DNA from: Pelomonas margarita
GTDB taxonomy: Bacteria > Pseudomonadota > Gammaproteobacteria > Burkholderiales > Burkholderiaceae_C
Reading direction: 5' to 3'
Assembly: GCF_043555875.1 (NCBI RefSeq)
Contig: NZ_JBIGHW010000005.1
Coordinates: forward strand, 1-64,000
Length of the DNA: 64,000 nt
Position numbers and translations under genes: made by a program. This document shows positions 41,705 to 50,626 of the stretch, in pieces; position 1 is the first letter of the stretch; the number at the start of each line of letters is the position of its first letter. The notes beneath the pieces are model-generated. The model had not been told where the DNA came from, did not search any database, and worked only from the letters and a program-made list of their open reading frames with translations.

Positions 41705-44671
41705 ATGAGTCGCGAAGGACCGTCCTTCAACGCCACGCCTTGCCTGACACGGGCACTCACTGCCATGCCTCTCCCGCTTTCACTACGCCGCCCTCCCCTG
41801 CGCCCGGCGCCGCTGTCGCTGTCGCTGGCGCTGCGCCTCGCGCTCTGCGGCGCCACAGCCCTTGCCACCGGCCATGCCGGCGCGCAACCGGCGCCAGCCC
41901 CGGCAACACCGGCGGGCGCTGCCCAGCGCCATGACATCCCGGCCGGCCCGCTGGGCGCCGTGCTGGCGCGCTTCGCCGCCGATTCCGGCGTGCTGCTGGC
42001 GGCGCCGTCGGCGCTGGTGCAGGGGCGCCAGAGCCCGGGGCTGCGCGGCAGCCATTCGGAGGCCAACGCATTGGCCGCGCTGCTACAAGGCACGGGCCTG
42101 CAGGCGCAGCGCCAGCCCGACGGTAGCTACGCCCTGCGCCAGACCGTCACGCCTGCCATCAGGCCCGCGTCTCCAGCGCCCGCCAGGCCCACCACGCCGG
42201 CCCGCCAGGACGCCGCCGCGACTGAGCTGCCACTGGACACCCTGCCCCATGTCAGCGTGCGCGCCGCCCACGAGCCCGGCACGACGACCACCGACGCCGC
42301 CTCCATCCGCCGCCTGCCGGCGCCCAACAACGACGTGCTCAGCGTGTTGCGCCAGTCACCCAGCCTGCGCTACGCCAACACGCGCGACAGTGCGCTGACG
42401 CAAGGCGAGCTGGCGCCGCCCGAGATCTCCATCCACGGCGCGAAGCCTTACCAGAACCTCTTCCTGCTTGACGGTCTGAGCCTGAACAACGACATCGACC
42501 CGGTGTCGCGCGTGGCCACCTCGGTGGCCGACGTGCCGGGCACGCCGCTGGGCATGCCCATCGACAAGGAACTGATCTGCGAGCTGCAGCTGCTGGACAG
42601 CAACATCAGCGCCGAGCATGGCAATTTCCAGGGAGGGGTCGTCAAGGCCGAGCTGTGCGAGGCGCGCGCGGCCCTCGCCGGCCGCGTGACGCTGAAGCTG
42701 GCGCGCAGCGCCTGGCAGACGCTGTACGTGGACCCGGCCGAAGCCGCCGCGCTCGAACAGTCCACCAACGAAGACCGCCAGGCGCGCTGGGACAAGCAGT
42801 TCTGGACCGTCCAACTTGAAGGCCGGCCGACGGCTGAGCTGGGCATCGTGGCCCAGGGCAGCTACGCCCAGTCCAAGATCCCGCTGCGTGGCTATGCGGC
42901 CAGCATGACCCCAGGCGACGAGACCCTCGCCGCCAAGGAACAGCGCCGCACGCAGCGTGATGGCATGGTCAAGCTGACCTGGCGGCCCGACGCTCAGACC
43001 AGCGCCTGGCTGAGCGTGCGCGAGCAGCCGCTGGCCGATCGCTATTTCATCGTCAACGGCCGCAACTCCAACTTCGAGGTGCAGGGCGGCGGCCGCGCCG
43101 TGAGCACTGGCGCCCAGCATGTCTTGGCCGACTGGACACTGCGCCACGACCTCAGCGTCACCGAGGTGCGGCAGTCGCGCCGCAGCGACGCGGACGTCTT
43201 CCGGGTCTGGTCCTGGTCGGCCACCGACAAGAACTGGGGTGACGGCACGCGCGGCACCTCGTCGATCAGCACCGAGGGCAGTTGGGGCGACATCGACTCC
43301 CGCCAGCGCGATGCGGCCTACAAGCTCAAGCTGACCCGCAGCGCGCCCATCGAGGCGCTGGGCGGCCAGCACCGGCTGAGCGCCGGGCTGGACCTGTCGC
43401 AGCGCGAGGCCTTCTACGCGCGGCCCGAGGCGCTGGTGGCCTACATCGGCACCACGGCCTACCGCGTGGCCACCAGCACCTGCACCTCGCCGCTGGGCGT
43501 GGTGGACACGGAAAGCTGCTCGCTCGCGCCGTCGGCCCGCTTCCCGACCAGCGGGCAGTTCTGGCGCTACCGCGACGTCTATCGCGCCGGCAGCTTCGAT
43601 GTGCAGGCCGGGCAGTACGCGCTGTGGCTGCAGGACGCCATGCGCTGGGGCGCGCTGAACGTGCGTGCAGGCCTGCGGGCTGACCGCGACGAGCTGGCCC
43701 GCACTGCCGTGCTGGCACCGCGCCTGTCGGCCACCTGGGCCTTCGGCCCGCGCCGCGCCACGGAACTGGACGCCGGCCTCAATCGCTACTACGGCCGCAG
43801 CCTGTTCGGCATGGTCGTGCGCGAGAAGCAGGCCACGCTGCAGACCCAGGAGCAGCGCCGCGCCAGCGACTGGGCCTGGGTCAGCAGCGGCCAGTCGCTG
43901 CCGGCCAACCGGCTCAAGGAGCTGGACGTGCCCTACGACGACGAACTGCGGCTGGGCGTGCGCCACCGCTTCCTGGGTGGGCTGACAGTGGCCGGCAGCT
44001 GGGTGCACCGCGAGGCGCGCGATCAGATCACCCGCGTGCGCGAGCGCGACACCAGCGGCAACTACGCCAACAACCAGGCCTACTCGTACCAGAACAACGG
44101 CCGCGGCTCGGCCGACACGCTGGCGCTTGAAATCTCGCCGTGGCGGCCCTTCAAGGCCCTGGCCGGCACGCACGGCTGGCAGGTCTCGATGGGCCAGTCC
44201 AAGCGACGCAGCAACCACAACACCTACGACGACACGCTGACCGACGCCCAGGCCGACGAGCCTATCCTCTACCGCGGCCAGGTGATCCGCTACGGCGACC
44301 GCCCGGTCGAGAACTTCAACGCGCCCTGGGCCGCGCATGCGCAGTTGCAGAGCGAGTTCCCGGCGGCCGACATCGCGCTGGTGCAGACACTGCGCTGGCA
44401 GGGCGGCTACCAGCGCGTCGTGGACACCGGCCGCACCGAGACGCGCGACGGCGTGGCGCTCGCGGTGCATGAGTTGACGAGTTTCCCGGCCACGCTGTCC
44501 TGGGACGTCTCGCTGCGCTGGGAGCCGCACCTGGGCCGCCACCGGCCCTTCGTGCAGCTGTCGGTCAGCAACCTGAGCAACCGGCGCAACGTCATCGCGA
44601 TCAGCGCCACCGGCATCGTCAGCTACGAAAGCGGCCGCGCCGCCACGCTGCAGGTGGGCTATGGCTTCTGA
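41705..44671 (+). CDS. TonB-dependent receptor with STN signalling domain
   Basis: The 988-residue protein has a signal peptide (starting at ATG 41705 or, more plausibly for export, ATG 41765) ending near HAGAQP. A secretin/TonB N-terminal (STN) domain follows: HDIPAGPLGAVLARFAADSG, GLRGSHSEANALAALLQGTG. Next come a plug with NNDVLSVLRQSPSLRYA and FLLDGLSLNNDIDP, and a beta-barrel ending in an aromatic residue (VGYGF). The STN domain normally signals to FecR. It lies 135 bp after fecR; with fecR broken, its induction may be lost or constitutive. The ligand is unknown. Confidence 0.9.
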   Translation: MSREGPSFNATPCLTRALTAMPLPLSLRRPPLRPAPLSLSLALRLALCGATALATGHAGAQPAPAPATPAGAAQRHDIPAGPLGAVLARFAADSGVLLAAPSALVQGRQSPGLRGSHSEANALAALLQGTGLQAQRQPDGSYALRQTVTPAIRPASPAPARPTTPARQDAAATELPLDTLPHVSVRAAHEPGTTTTDAASIRRLPAPNNDVLSVLRQSPSLRYANTRDSALTQGELAPPEISIHGAKPYQNLFLLDGLSLNNDIDPVSRVATSVADVPGTPLGMPIDKELICELQLLDSNISAEHGNFQGGVVKAELCEARAALAGRVTLKLARSAWQTLYVDPAEAAALEQSTNEDRQARWDKQFWTVQLEGRPTAELGIVAQGSYAQSKIPLRGYAASMTPGDETLAAKEQRRTQRDGMVKLTWRPDAQTSAWLSVREQPLADRYFIVNGRNSNFEVQGGGRAVSTGAQHVLADWTLRHDLSVTEVRQSRRSDADVFRVWSWSATDKNWGDGTRGTSSISTEGSWGDIDSRQRDAAYKLKLTRSAPIEALGGQHRLSAGLDLSQREAFYARPEALVAYIGTTAYRVATSTCTSPLGVVDTESCSLAPSARFPTSGQFWRYRDVYRAGSFDVQAGQYALWLQDAMRWGALNVRAGLRADRDELARTAVLAPRLSATWAFGPRRATELDAGLNRYYGRSLFGMVVREKQATLQTQEQRRASDWAWVSSGQSLPANRLKELDVPYDDELRLGVRHRFLGGLTVAGSWVHREARDQITRVRERDTSGNYANNQAYSYQNNGRGSADTLALEISPWRPFKALAGTHGWQVSMGQSKRRSNHNTYDDTLTDAQADEPILYRGQVIRYGDRPVENFNAPWAAHAQLQSEFPAADIALVQTLRWQGGYQRVVDTGRTETRDGVALAVHELTSFPATLSWDVSLRWEPHLGRHRPFVQLSVSNLSNRRNVIAISATGIVSYESGRAATLQVGYGF

Positions 44672-45770
44672 GCGCTCGCTGAACCTGGCCGCGCTTGCCC
44701 TGCTGCTGACCGGCGCGATGCTGGCCCCCGCAGCCCGTGCCGACGACTGCGCCGCCGTGCTGGCCCAGGGCGCCGGCACGGCGGCCGACACCCGCTGCGT
44801 GGAGCAGGCCTACCGGGCGCCGCGCGCGCAGTGGCCGGCGCCGACCGTGGACCCCGGCGTGACGTGGCAGGAGCTGGGCCCGCGCCCGTCGCTGTCGGCG
44901 CAGCCAGCGGCGCTGGTGGCGCTGGGCGAGCAGCTGTTCCATGACCGCCGCCTGTCCCGCGCGCAGGACATCAGCTGCGCGAGTTGCCACGCGCCGCACC
45001 TGGGCTTCGGCGACGGTCGCCGCTTTGCGGCCGGCCACGATGGCCAGTTGGGAACCCGCAACTCGCCCGGCCTGTGGGGTGTGGGCCTGGTGCCTCAGCT
45101 GATGTGGGACGGTCGCGCCGACAGCCTGGAGGCCCAGGCGCTGCTGCCCATCGTCAACCCCGTCGAGATGGCGATGGACCTGCCCGCGCTGCTGAAGCGA
45201 CTGAACACCGAGACCGACTACCCGCAGCAGTTCGCCCGCGCCTTTGGCGGCCATGGGCCGACGCTGGCGGTGACGCTGACGCGGCTGTCCAGCGCCCTGG
45301 CCAGCTTCCAGCGCACGCTGCAGGCGCCGCGCACGCGCTTCGACGAGTTCATCGAGGGCCGCACGACGGCGCTGAACGCGCAGGAGCTGCGCGGCCTGCA
45401 CCTGTTCCGAACCAAGGCGCGCTGCATGAACTGCCACAGTGGCCCACAGCTCACGCAGCACGAGTTCCACCAGATCGGCATCAGCCTGCTGGGCCGGCCC
45501 GCGCAGGATCTGGGCCGCCAGGCCATCACGCGCCGGGCCGAGGATGCCGGCGCCATGCGCACGCCCAGCCTGCGCGGCGTTGCCCGCACGGCGCCCTATA
45601 TGCACAACGGCCTGCTGCCGCAGCTGCGCGGCGTGCTGGACCTCTACAACGCCGGCATGCCCCAGCCTCGCAACCGGCCCGACATCCCGCCGCCCTCGCC
45701 GCTGATCAAACCCCTGAAGCTGACGCCGGACGAGGCGCAAGCGGTGGAAGCATTCCTAAGAACCTTGTGA
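44661..45770 (+). CDS. MauG/cytochrome c peroxidase-type di-haem protein
   Basis: The 369-residue protein overlaps the receptor gene by 11 bp. It has a signal peptide ending in AARADD and two haem c sites: CASCH (106-110) and CMNCH (255-259). ALGEQLFHDRRLSRAQDISC, MWDGRADSLEAQAL and RTPSLRGVARTAPYMHNGLL are typical of the di-haem peroxidase/MauG family. Coupling to a FecI/FecR/TonB cassette suggests oxidative processing of a metal chelate or protein in the periplasm, as with MbnH near methanobactin genes; this role is inferred and no mbnP-like gene is seen. Confidence 0.9.
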   Translation: MASERSLNLAALALLLTGAMLAPAARADDCAAVLAQGAGTAADTRCVEQAYRAPRAQWPAPTVDPGVTWQELGPRPSLSAQPAALVALGEQLFHDRRLSRAQDISCASCHAPHLGFGDGRRFAAGHDGQLGTRNSPGLWGVGLVPQLMWDGRADSLEAQALLPIVNPVEMAMDLPALLKRLNTETDYPQQFARAFGGHGPTLAVTLTRLSSALASFQRTLQAPRTRFDEFIEGRTTALNAQELRGLHLFRTKARCMNCHSGPQLTQHEFHQIGISLLGRPAQDLGRQAITRRAEDAGAMRTPSLRGVARTAPYMHNGLLPQLRGVLDLYNAGMPQPRNRPDIPPPSPLIKPLKLTPDEAQAVEAFLRTL

Positions 45771-45786
45771 CGTAGAAAGTTGAGCC

Positions 45787-46017
45787 ATGGGATGGATGAC
45801 AGAACGACGCTGTGCCGCGCTATCCGTGGGCCTGTGCGCCCTGGGCGCCACCGTGCACATCGCGGGTTGGCTGCTGGGTGCGGCGACGCGGGACTTCTTC
45901 GTGCTGTGCCTGATCGGCACGCTGTGGGCACAGTCCGCCCGGCACGGCTTGATGATCCAGCGCCTGCTTGCAGGCACACCCGCCGAGACGGTTGATCAGC
46001 AGCGCGCGCGCAGCTGA
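45787..46017 (+). CDS. Small two-helix membrane protein
   Basis: The 76-residue ORF starts at ATG 45787, 17 bp after the di-haem protein gene. It has hydrophobic segments LSVGLCALGATVHIAGWLLG and FFVLCLIGTLWA, so probably two membrane helices. I do not recognise a family. Position suggests it belongs to the receptor/di-haem operon. Its last 22 bp overlap the end of the convergent AraC gene. Confidence 0.55.
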   Translation: MGWMTERRCAALSVGLCALGATVHIAGWLLGAATRDFFVLCLIGTLWAQSARHGLMIQRLLAGTPAETVDQQRARS

Positions 46018-46970
46018 CGCGGCGTGCAGCCGAAGCGCCGCTTGAACGCCGTGGCGAAGTTGGCCGCGTCGGCGTAGCCGCCAACGGCGGCCGCTTGGCT
46101 CACGCTGACGCCGTCGCGCTCCAGGGCCTGCCGGGCCAGGTCCAGCCGGCGGCCACGGAGATGGGCGAACAGGCTTTCGCCGCAAAAGTCCTTGAAGGCC
46201 CGTTGCAGGCTGCTGGGGCTCATGCCGACGCTGCGGGCGATCTCGTCCAGCGGGGCGGCATCGAACTCACCGGCGTCCAGGCGCGCCTGCAATTGACGCA
46301 ACCGGCGGTGCATGCGCGTGCTCAGCGGGCCCGCCGGCGGCGGCGCACCGGCGATCGCGGCCAGCGCCTCCGCCACGATCTCCGTGACGCGGGCTTCCTG
46401 GTACAGGCGCTCGACCAGGCCCGGCTTCGACGGGGCATGCACCACCTGATGTGCCAGGCCGACCGCGCGCGCGGAGGGCTGCCAGTCCAGCCGCGCCAGA
46501 TGGCTTGCGCAGAAGGCGCGGATGCGCGCCTGCACGGCTGGGTCGTCGGAACCGTACTGCTGCAGCCACTCGGGCAGCAGCGTCAGCACCAGCTTGTGCT
46601 CGTCCTGCCCACGGTGCGCCTGGCGGCAATACCCATCGGGTTCGGCCACCGCCACCAGCATGCCGCTCAAGGGCCCGGCCACCTGCGGCCCCAGCCGGAA
46701 TCGCTCCACGCCCAACGCGAAATCCGAGCGCCCGCCCACGACGACGCCGATCTTCAGGCCGGGCAGGACCGTGCCCCGGGTTTCGCGGTCCTCCACGTCG
46801 CGCACTTTCATGCGCTGCACGATCAGCCCCGGGCGGGTCTCGCGCATCTCCACCAGCCCCGTGACGTGGTGATGGCTGCTGGCGCCCGCTGGCGACGGCA
46901 GTTGCAGCTTGGCCAGCAGGCTTGGCTGCGGCACAAAGGTTTCTTGCGCGGGCGCAAAGGTGTCTGGCAT
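45996..46970 (-). CDS. AraC-family siderophore-type regulator (PchR-like)
   Basis: The 324-residue protein has a C-terminal double HTH: LDEIARSVGMSPSSLQRAFK, then SVSQAAAVGGYADAANFATA and FKRRFGCTPRQLRAR. The N-terminal half (GLIVQRMKVRDVEDRETRGT, KIGVVVGGRSDFALG) resembles PchR-type regulators that sense ferric siderophores. It diverges from the TonB receptor at 47022, sharing a 51-bp intergenic region with a Fur box, and probably activates that operon under iron limitation. Confidence 0.9.
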   Translation of the reverse strand: MPDTFAPAQETFVPQPSLLAKLQLPSPAGASSHHHVTGLVEMRETRPGLIVQRMKVRDVEDRETRGTVLPGLKIGVVVGGRSDFALGVERFRLGPQVAGPLSGMLVAVAEPDGYCRQAHRGQDEHKLVLTLLPEWLQQYGSDDPAVQARIRAFCASHLARLDWQPSARAVGLAHQVVHAPSKPGLVERLYQEARVTEIVAEALAAIAGAPPPAGPLSTRMHRRLRQLQARLDAGEFDAAPLDEIARSVGMSPSSLQRAFKDFCGESLFAHLRGRRLDLARQALERDGVSVSQAAAVGGYADAANFATAFKRRFGCTPRQLRARC

Positions 46971-46989
46971 GGCGTACGGTCAGAATTCT

Positions 46990-47011
46990 TATTTGCGAAT
47001 AATTCCCATTT
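46990..47011. promoter_or_regulatory. Fur box between araC and the TonB receptor
   Basis: TATTTGCGAATAATTCCCAT resembles Fur boxes and shares TTGCGAA-N3-TTC-CATT with the element at 26201. It lies 10-30 bp before the receptor ATG in an AT-rich patch and could repress both divergent genes when iron is plentiful. Confidence 0.65.
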
Positions 47012-47021
47012 ACAGTGTGCC

Positions 47022-49046
47022 ATGTCCAGCAGCCTGCCGTCCTTGAAACCCGTCTTCAAACTCAACCCGCTGAGCCAACTGCTCGCCCTGGCGCTCTGCG
47101 GGGCCGCCGGTGCGCAGCCTGTTGAACACAAGCTGCCCGACGTCGTCGTCACCGGCGCCGCCATCGAGAAGCGACTCGAGGACGCGCCGGCCAGCATCGC
47201 CGTCGTCACCCGCGCGGACCTGGAGCGCCGCCCGGTGCAGGAACTGGCCGAAGTGCTGGGCGCGGTGCCCGGCGTCACGCTGACGCGCAACGGCAACGGC
47301 GTGCCGGGCGTGCAGATCCGCGGCCTGAGCAGCAGCTACACGCTCATCCTCGTCGACGGGCGGCGCGTCAACTCGGGCTCGGCCGTGTTCCGCGGCAACG
47401 ACTACGACCTGGGCTGGGTGCCGGCCGAGGAGGTCGAGCGCATCGAGGTCGTGCGCGGCCCGATGTCGTCGCTGTACGGCTCTGACGCCATCGGCGGCGT
47501 CGTCAACATCATCACGCGCAAGGTCGGCACGCACTGGCGCGGCTCGGTCCGGCTGGACGCCATCCACCAGGAAAACCGCCTGGCTGGCGACAGCCATATC
47601 GCCGGCTTCTCGTTCTCCGGCCCGATCATCGACAAACAGCTGGGCCTGAAGATCTACGGCGGCGCCGACAAGCGCGAGGCCGACGACCCGGCACTCAATC
47701 CCGCAGCGGCCAACGGCGCGCGCCAGGCCGCCCTGCCGGGCCTGAAGAACCGCTACGTCAGCGGCCAGTTGGCCTGGACGCCCAGCGATCAGCACACCGT
47801 GACGCTGGACCTGGACACCAGCCACCGTGACCACGCCGGCTTCAAGCTGGAGCGCAACGCGCTGTCGCTGCGCCACAGCGGCCGCTATGACTTCGGCCGC
47901 AGCGACCTGCGCTTCTACAACGACGACACCAAGAACCTGACCGGCACCGTCACCGGCCAGACCAACCCGAACAAATCCAAGACCCAGGTGCTGGACGGCA
48001 AGCTCAGCCTGCCGCTGGACCTGCTCGACCAGAACCTCACCATCGGCGGTGAGATCCGCCACGAGGAGCTGTGGGACCCCGCCAACCTCGCCGGCTCACC
48101 CGGCAGCCCGGCGCGCACCAGCCCGACGACGACGGTGCGCCAGAAGGCCGTGTTCTTCGAAGACGAGATCAAGCTCGCGCCCGACCTCGCGCTGACCCTC
48201 GGCGACCGCTACGACGACCACGAGAACTTCGGCGGCCACCACAGCCCGCGCGTCTACGGCGTCTGGCACCCGGCCAAGGCCTGGACGCTGCGCGCCGGCT
48301 GGGCCAAGGCCTTCCGCGCGCCCACGCTGCTGCAGAACAGCCCGGACTGGGGCTCGCCGTCGTGCGGCAGCGCCACGGTCGGCTGCTACATCGTCGGCAG
48401 CCGCGAGCTGCAGCCAGAGACCAGCACCAGCAAGGAACTCGGCGCGGCCTTCGACGGCGGCGCCTGGCATGTCGGCCTGACGGTCTACGACACCCAGCTG
48501 AAGAACATGCTGGACATCAACAACCGCACGTCCAACAAGACGCTGGCGCCGACGTATGCCAACTTCGTCGGCTTCCTGCCCGACGGCCGGCCCATGTTCC
48601 GCTACCAGAACCTGGCCAGCGTCAAGAGCCGCGGCGCCGAGCTGAGCAGCCGCTTCACCGTCAGCCCGACGCTGAGCCTGCGCGCCAACTACACGTACAC
48701 GGACGCCAAGAACACCAGCGGCGCCATCGCGCTACCGCTGACCTACCGCTCCAAGCACGTGGCCAACCTCGGCGCTGACTGGCAGGCACTGCCGCAACTG
48801 GGCCTGAGTCTCTCGGGCCGCTACAACGGCGCGCAGTACATCAGCGTGCCGTCCAACGGCCAGAACCTCGTGCAGGCGCCGGCCTACTCGGTGTTCGACG
48901 CCAGCGCCGCGTGGACGGTCAACCCGACCTTCACCGTACGCGCCGGCCTGCTGAACCTGGCCGACAAGACCGTCGACCGCGAGACCAGCAACGAGTTCAA
49001 CGAAGAGGGTCGGCGCCTCTACGTGTCGGCCACGGCGCGCTTCTGA
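47022..49046 (+). CDS. TonB-dependent catecholate siderophore receptor
   Basis: The ATG at 47022 gives 674 residues with a signal peptide (LSQLLALALCGAAGAQP). The TonB box and plug read LPDVVVTGAAIEKRLEDAPA, VLGAVPGVTLTRNGNGVPGV, QIRGLSSSYTLILVDGRRVN, VVRGPMSSLYGSDAIGGVVN, as in FepA/PfeA/IrgA-type receptors. The barrel ends in VSATARF with a terminal Phe. A frame that stays open upstream overlaps the AraC gene and the promoter and is not used. It abuts the esterase gene by 1 bp, pointing to a catechol siderophore ligand. Confidence 0.92.
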   Translation: MSSSLPSLKPVFKLNPLSQLLALALCGAAGAQPVEHKLPDVVVTGAAIEKRLEDAPASIAVVTRADLERRPVQELAEVLGAVPGVTLTRNGNGVPGVQIRGLSSSYTLILVDGRRVNSGSAVFRGNDYDLGWVPAEEVERIEVVRGPMSSLYGSDAIGGVVNIITRKVGTHWRGSVRLDAIHQENRLAGDSHIAGFSFSGPIIDKQLGLKIYGGADKREADDPALNPAAANGARQAALPGLKNRYVSGQLAWTPSDQHTVTLDLDTSHRDHAGFKLERNALSLRHSGRYDFGRSDLRFYNDDTKNLTGTVTGQTNPNKSKTQVLDGKLSLPLDLLDQNLTIGGEIRHEELWDPANLAGSPGSPARTSPTTTVRQKAVFFEDEIKLAPDLALTLGDRYDDHENFGGHHSPRVYGVWHPAKAWTLRAGWAKAFRAPTLLQNSPDWGSPSCGSATVGCYIVGSRELQPETSTSKELGAAFDGGAWHVGLTVYDTQLKNMLDINNRTSNKTLAPTYANFVGFLPDGRPMFRYQNLASVKSRGAELSSRFTVSPTLSLRANYTYTDAKNTSGAIALPLTYRSKHVANLGADWQALPQLGLSLSGRYNGAQYISVPSNGQNLVQAPAYSVFDASAAWTVNPTFTVRAGLLNLADKTVDRETSNEFNEEGRRLYVSATARF

Positions 49047-50626
49047 TGCGGGCGCTGCTGACGACGCTGCTGCTCGCCACGGCCCTGCCGCTGGCGGCGC
49101 AGGAGCTGCGCGTGCCCGCCCAGGCCGGCGACTACATCGTGGGCAGCGTCACGCTGCCCGACGCCGGCGTGCTGGAACTGCGCTCGCCCGACGGCCGGCT
49201 GCTGCGCCGCCAGGCCGCGCCGGCCGGCGAGTCGGACTTCCGCTTCGTTGCGAGCCAGGCCGGCGCCTACCGCGCCACGCTCGCTAGCCCGCAGCCGGCG
49301 GGCCGCCTGGCACTCGTCGAGCAGCGCCCGCTGGCCGAGCAGCAGCCCGAGGTGCCGCCGCCCGAGGCCGCGCTGCCAAGCCCGCGGCTGCAAGCGCTGG
49401 CCAGCGAGCACGGCGCCGGCACGCCGGCCTTCTGGGCCGCCGTCAAGGCGCTGGGCACGCCCATCGTCGAGCCCGTCGACGACAGCAAGACCGCGTACCG
49501 CGTGACCTTCCTGTGGCGCGGCGACGCGGCCACGCGCAGCGTGCGCCTGTTCTGGCCCGTGCGCCAGGGCGACCAGGAGCGCTTCGCCCGCGTGGCCGGC
49601 ACCGACGTCTGGCACTACAGCCTGCGCCTGCCCAACGGCACACGGCTGGCCTACCAACTCGCGCCCGACGTTCCGCAACTGAAGGGCGCCGCGCGCCAGC
49701 CGCAGCGCCGCGCCATCCTGGCGCGCGTGCAGGCGGACCCGCTGAACCCGCAGCGCTGGAGCGCCGGCACGCCCGCGCTTGCCGGCTTCGACAACCGGCT
49801 GGGCGAGCACTCCGTGCTGGCGCTGCCCGGCGCGCCCGACGAGCCGTGGCTGGCCGAGCGCGCCGACGTGCCGCGCGGCACCGTCGAGCATGTGCGCTTC
49901 GCCAGCACGCAGCTGGGCAACGAGCGCCGGCTGACGGTCTACACGCCGGCCCACAAGTCCGCGGGCCTGCTGCCGCTGCTGGTGCTGTTCGACGAGGACG
50001 CCTACCTGACGCGCGTGCCCACGCTCACCATCCTGGACAACCTCATCGCCGCCGGCCGCATCCCGCCGCTGGTGGCCGTGCTGGTGGGCAACCCGACGCG
50101 CGACTCGCGCTCCGTTGAGCTGCCCTGCAACCCGCGCTTCGCCGACATGATGGCCACCGAGCTGCTGCCGTGGCTGGCGAAGCGCTGGCCCGTCACGGCC
50201 GACCCGGCGCAGACCGTCGTCGCTGGCTCCAGCTACGGCGGCCTCGCGTCGGCATGGCTGGCGCTGCGCCACCCGCAGCGCTTCGGCCGTGTGCTGAGCC
50301 TGTCGGGCTCGTTCTGGTGGGCACCGGCCCGACCGCCGGGCTTCATCGCCGGCGGGCTGGACGACACCGCCGAAGGCGAGTGGCTGACGCACCAGTTCGT
50401 CGGCGCGCCGCGCACCGACACGGTGTTCTACCTGGCCCCGGGCCTGCTGGAGCGCAGCGCGCCGTCCGACGGCCCGGGCATCCTGGAGACCAACCGCCAC
50501 TTGCGCGATGTGCTGCGCGCGCGCGGCCACCGCGTGCTGTACCGCGAGTTCGCCGGCGGGCATGACTACGTGAACTGGCGCAGCGAACTGGCCGAGGGCC
50601 TGATCGCCTTGATGGGGCGGCCATGA
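49046..50626 (+). CDS. Periplasmic enterochelin esterase-type hydrolase
   Basis: The ATG at 49046 overlaps the receptor stop (TGATG); 526 residues. A signal peptide (RALLTTLLLATALPLAAQ) marks export. After an extra N-terminal beta domain, an enterochelin esterase N-terminal-like module (YRVTFLWRGDAATRSVRLFW) precedes an alpha/beta hydrolase: LPLLVLFDEDAYLTRVPTL, VVAGSSYGGLASAWLALRHP (nucleophile Ser), and FAGGHDYVNWRSELAEG (His). It likely hydrolyses the ester backbone of enterobactin-like siderophores in the periplasm, like IroE rather than cytoplasmic Fes. Confidence 0.88.
   Translation: MRALLTTLLLATALPLAAQELRVPAQAGDYIVGSVTLPDAGVLELRSPDGRLLRRQAAPAGESDFRFVASQAGAYRATLASPQPAGRLALVEQRPLAEQQPEVPPPEAALPSPRLQALASEHGAGTPAFWAAVKALGTPIVEPVDDSKTAYRVTFLWRGDAATRSVRLFWPVRQGDQERFARVAGTDVWHYSLRLPNGTRLAYQLAPDVPQLKGAARQPQRRAILARVQADPLNPQRWSAGTPALAGFDNRLGEHSVLALPGAPDEPWLAERADVPRGTVEHVRFASTQLGNERRLTVYTPAHKSAGLLPLLVLFDEDAYLTRVPTLTILDNLIAAGRIPPLVAVLVGNPTRDSRSVELPCNPRFADMMATELLPWLAKRWPVTADPAQTVVAGSSYGGLASAWLALRHPQRFGRVLSLSGSFWWAPARPPGFIAGGLDDTAEGEWLTHQFVGAPRTDTVFYLAPGLLERSAPSDGPGILETNRHLRDVLRARGHRVLYREFAGGHDYVNWRSELAEGLIALMGRP

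Noticed and set aside
46095..47021. Long N-terminal extension of the TonB receptor frame
   Set aside because: It overlaps the AraC gene in antisense and the Fur-box promoter; a normal signal peptide starts at ATG 47022.
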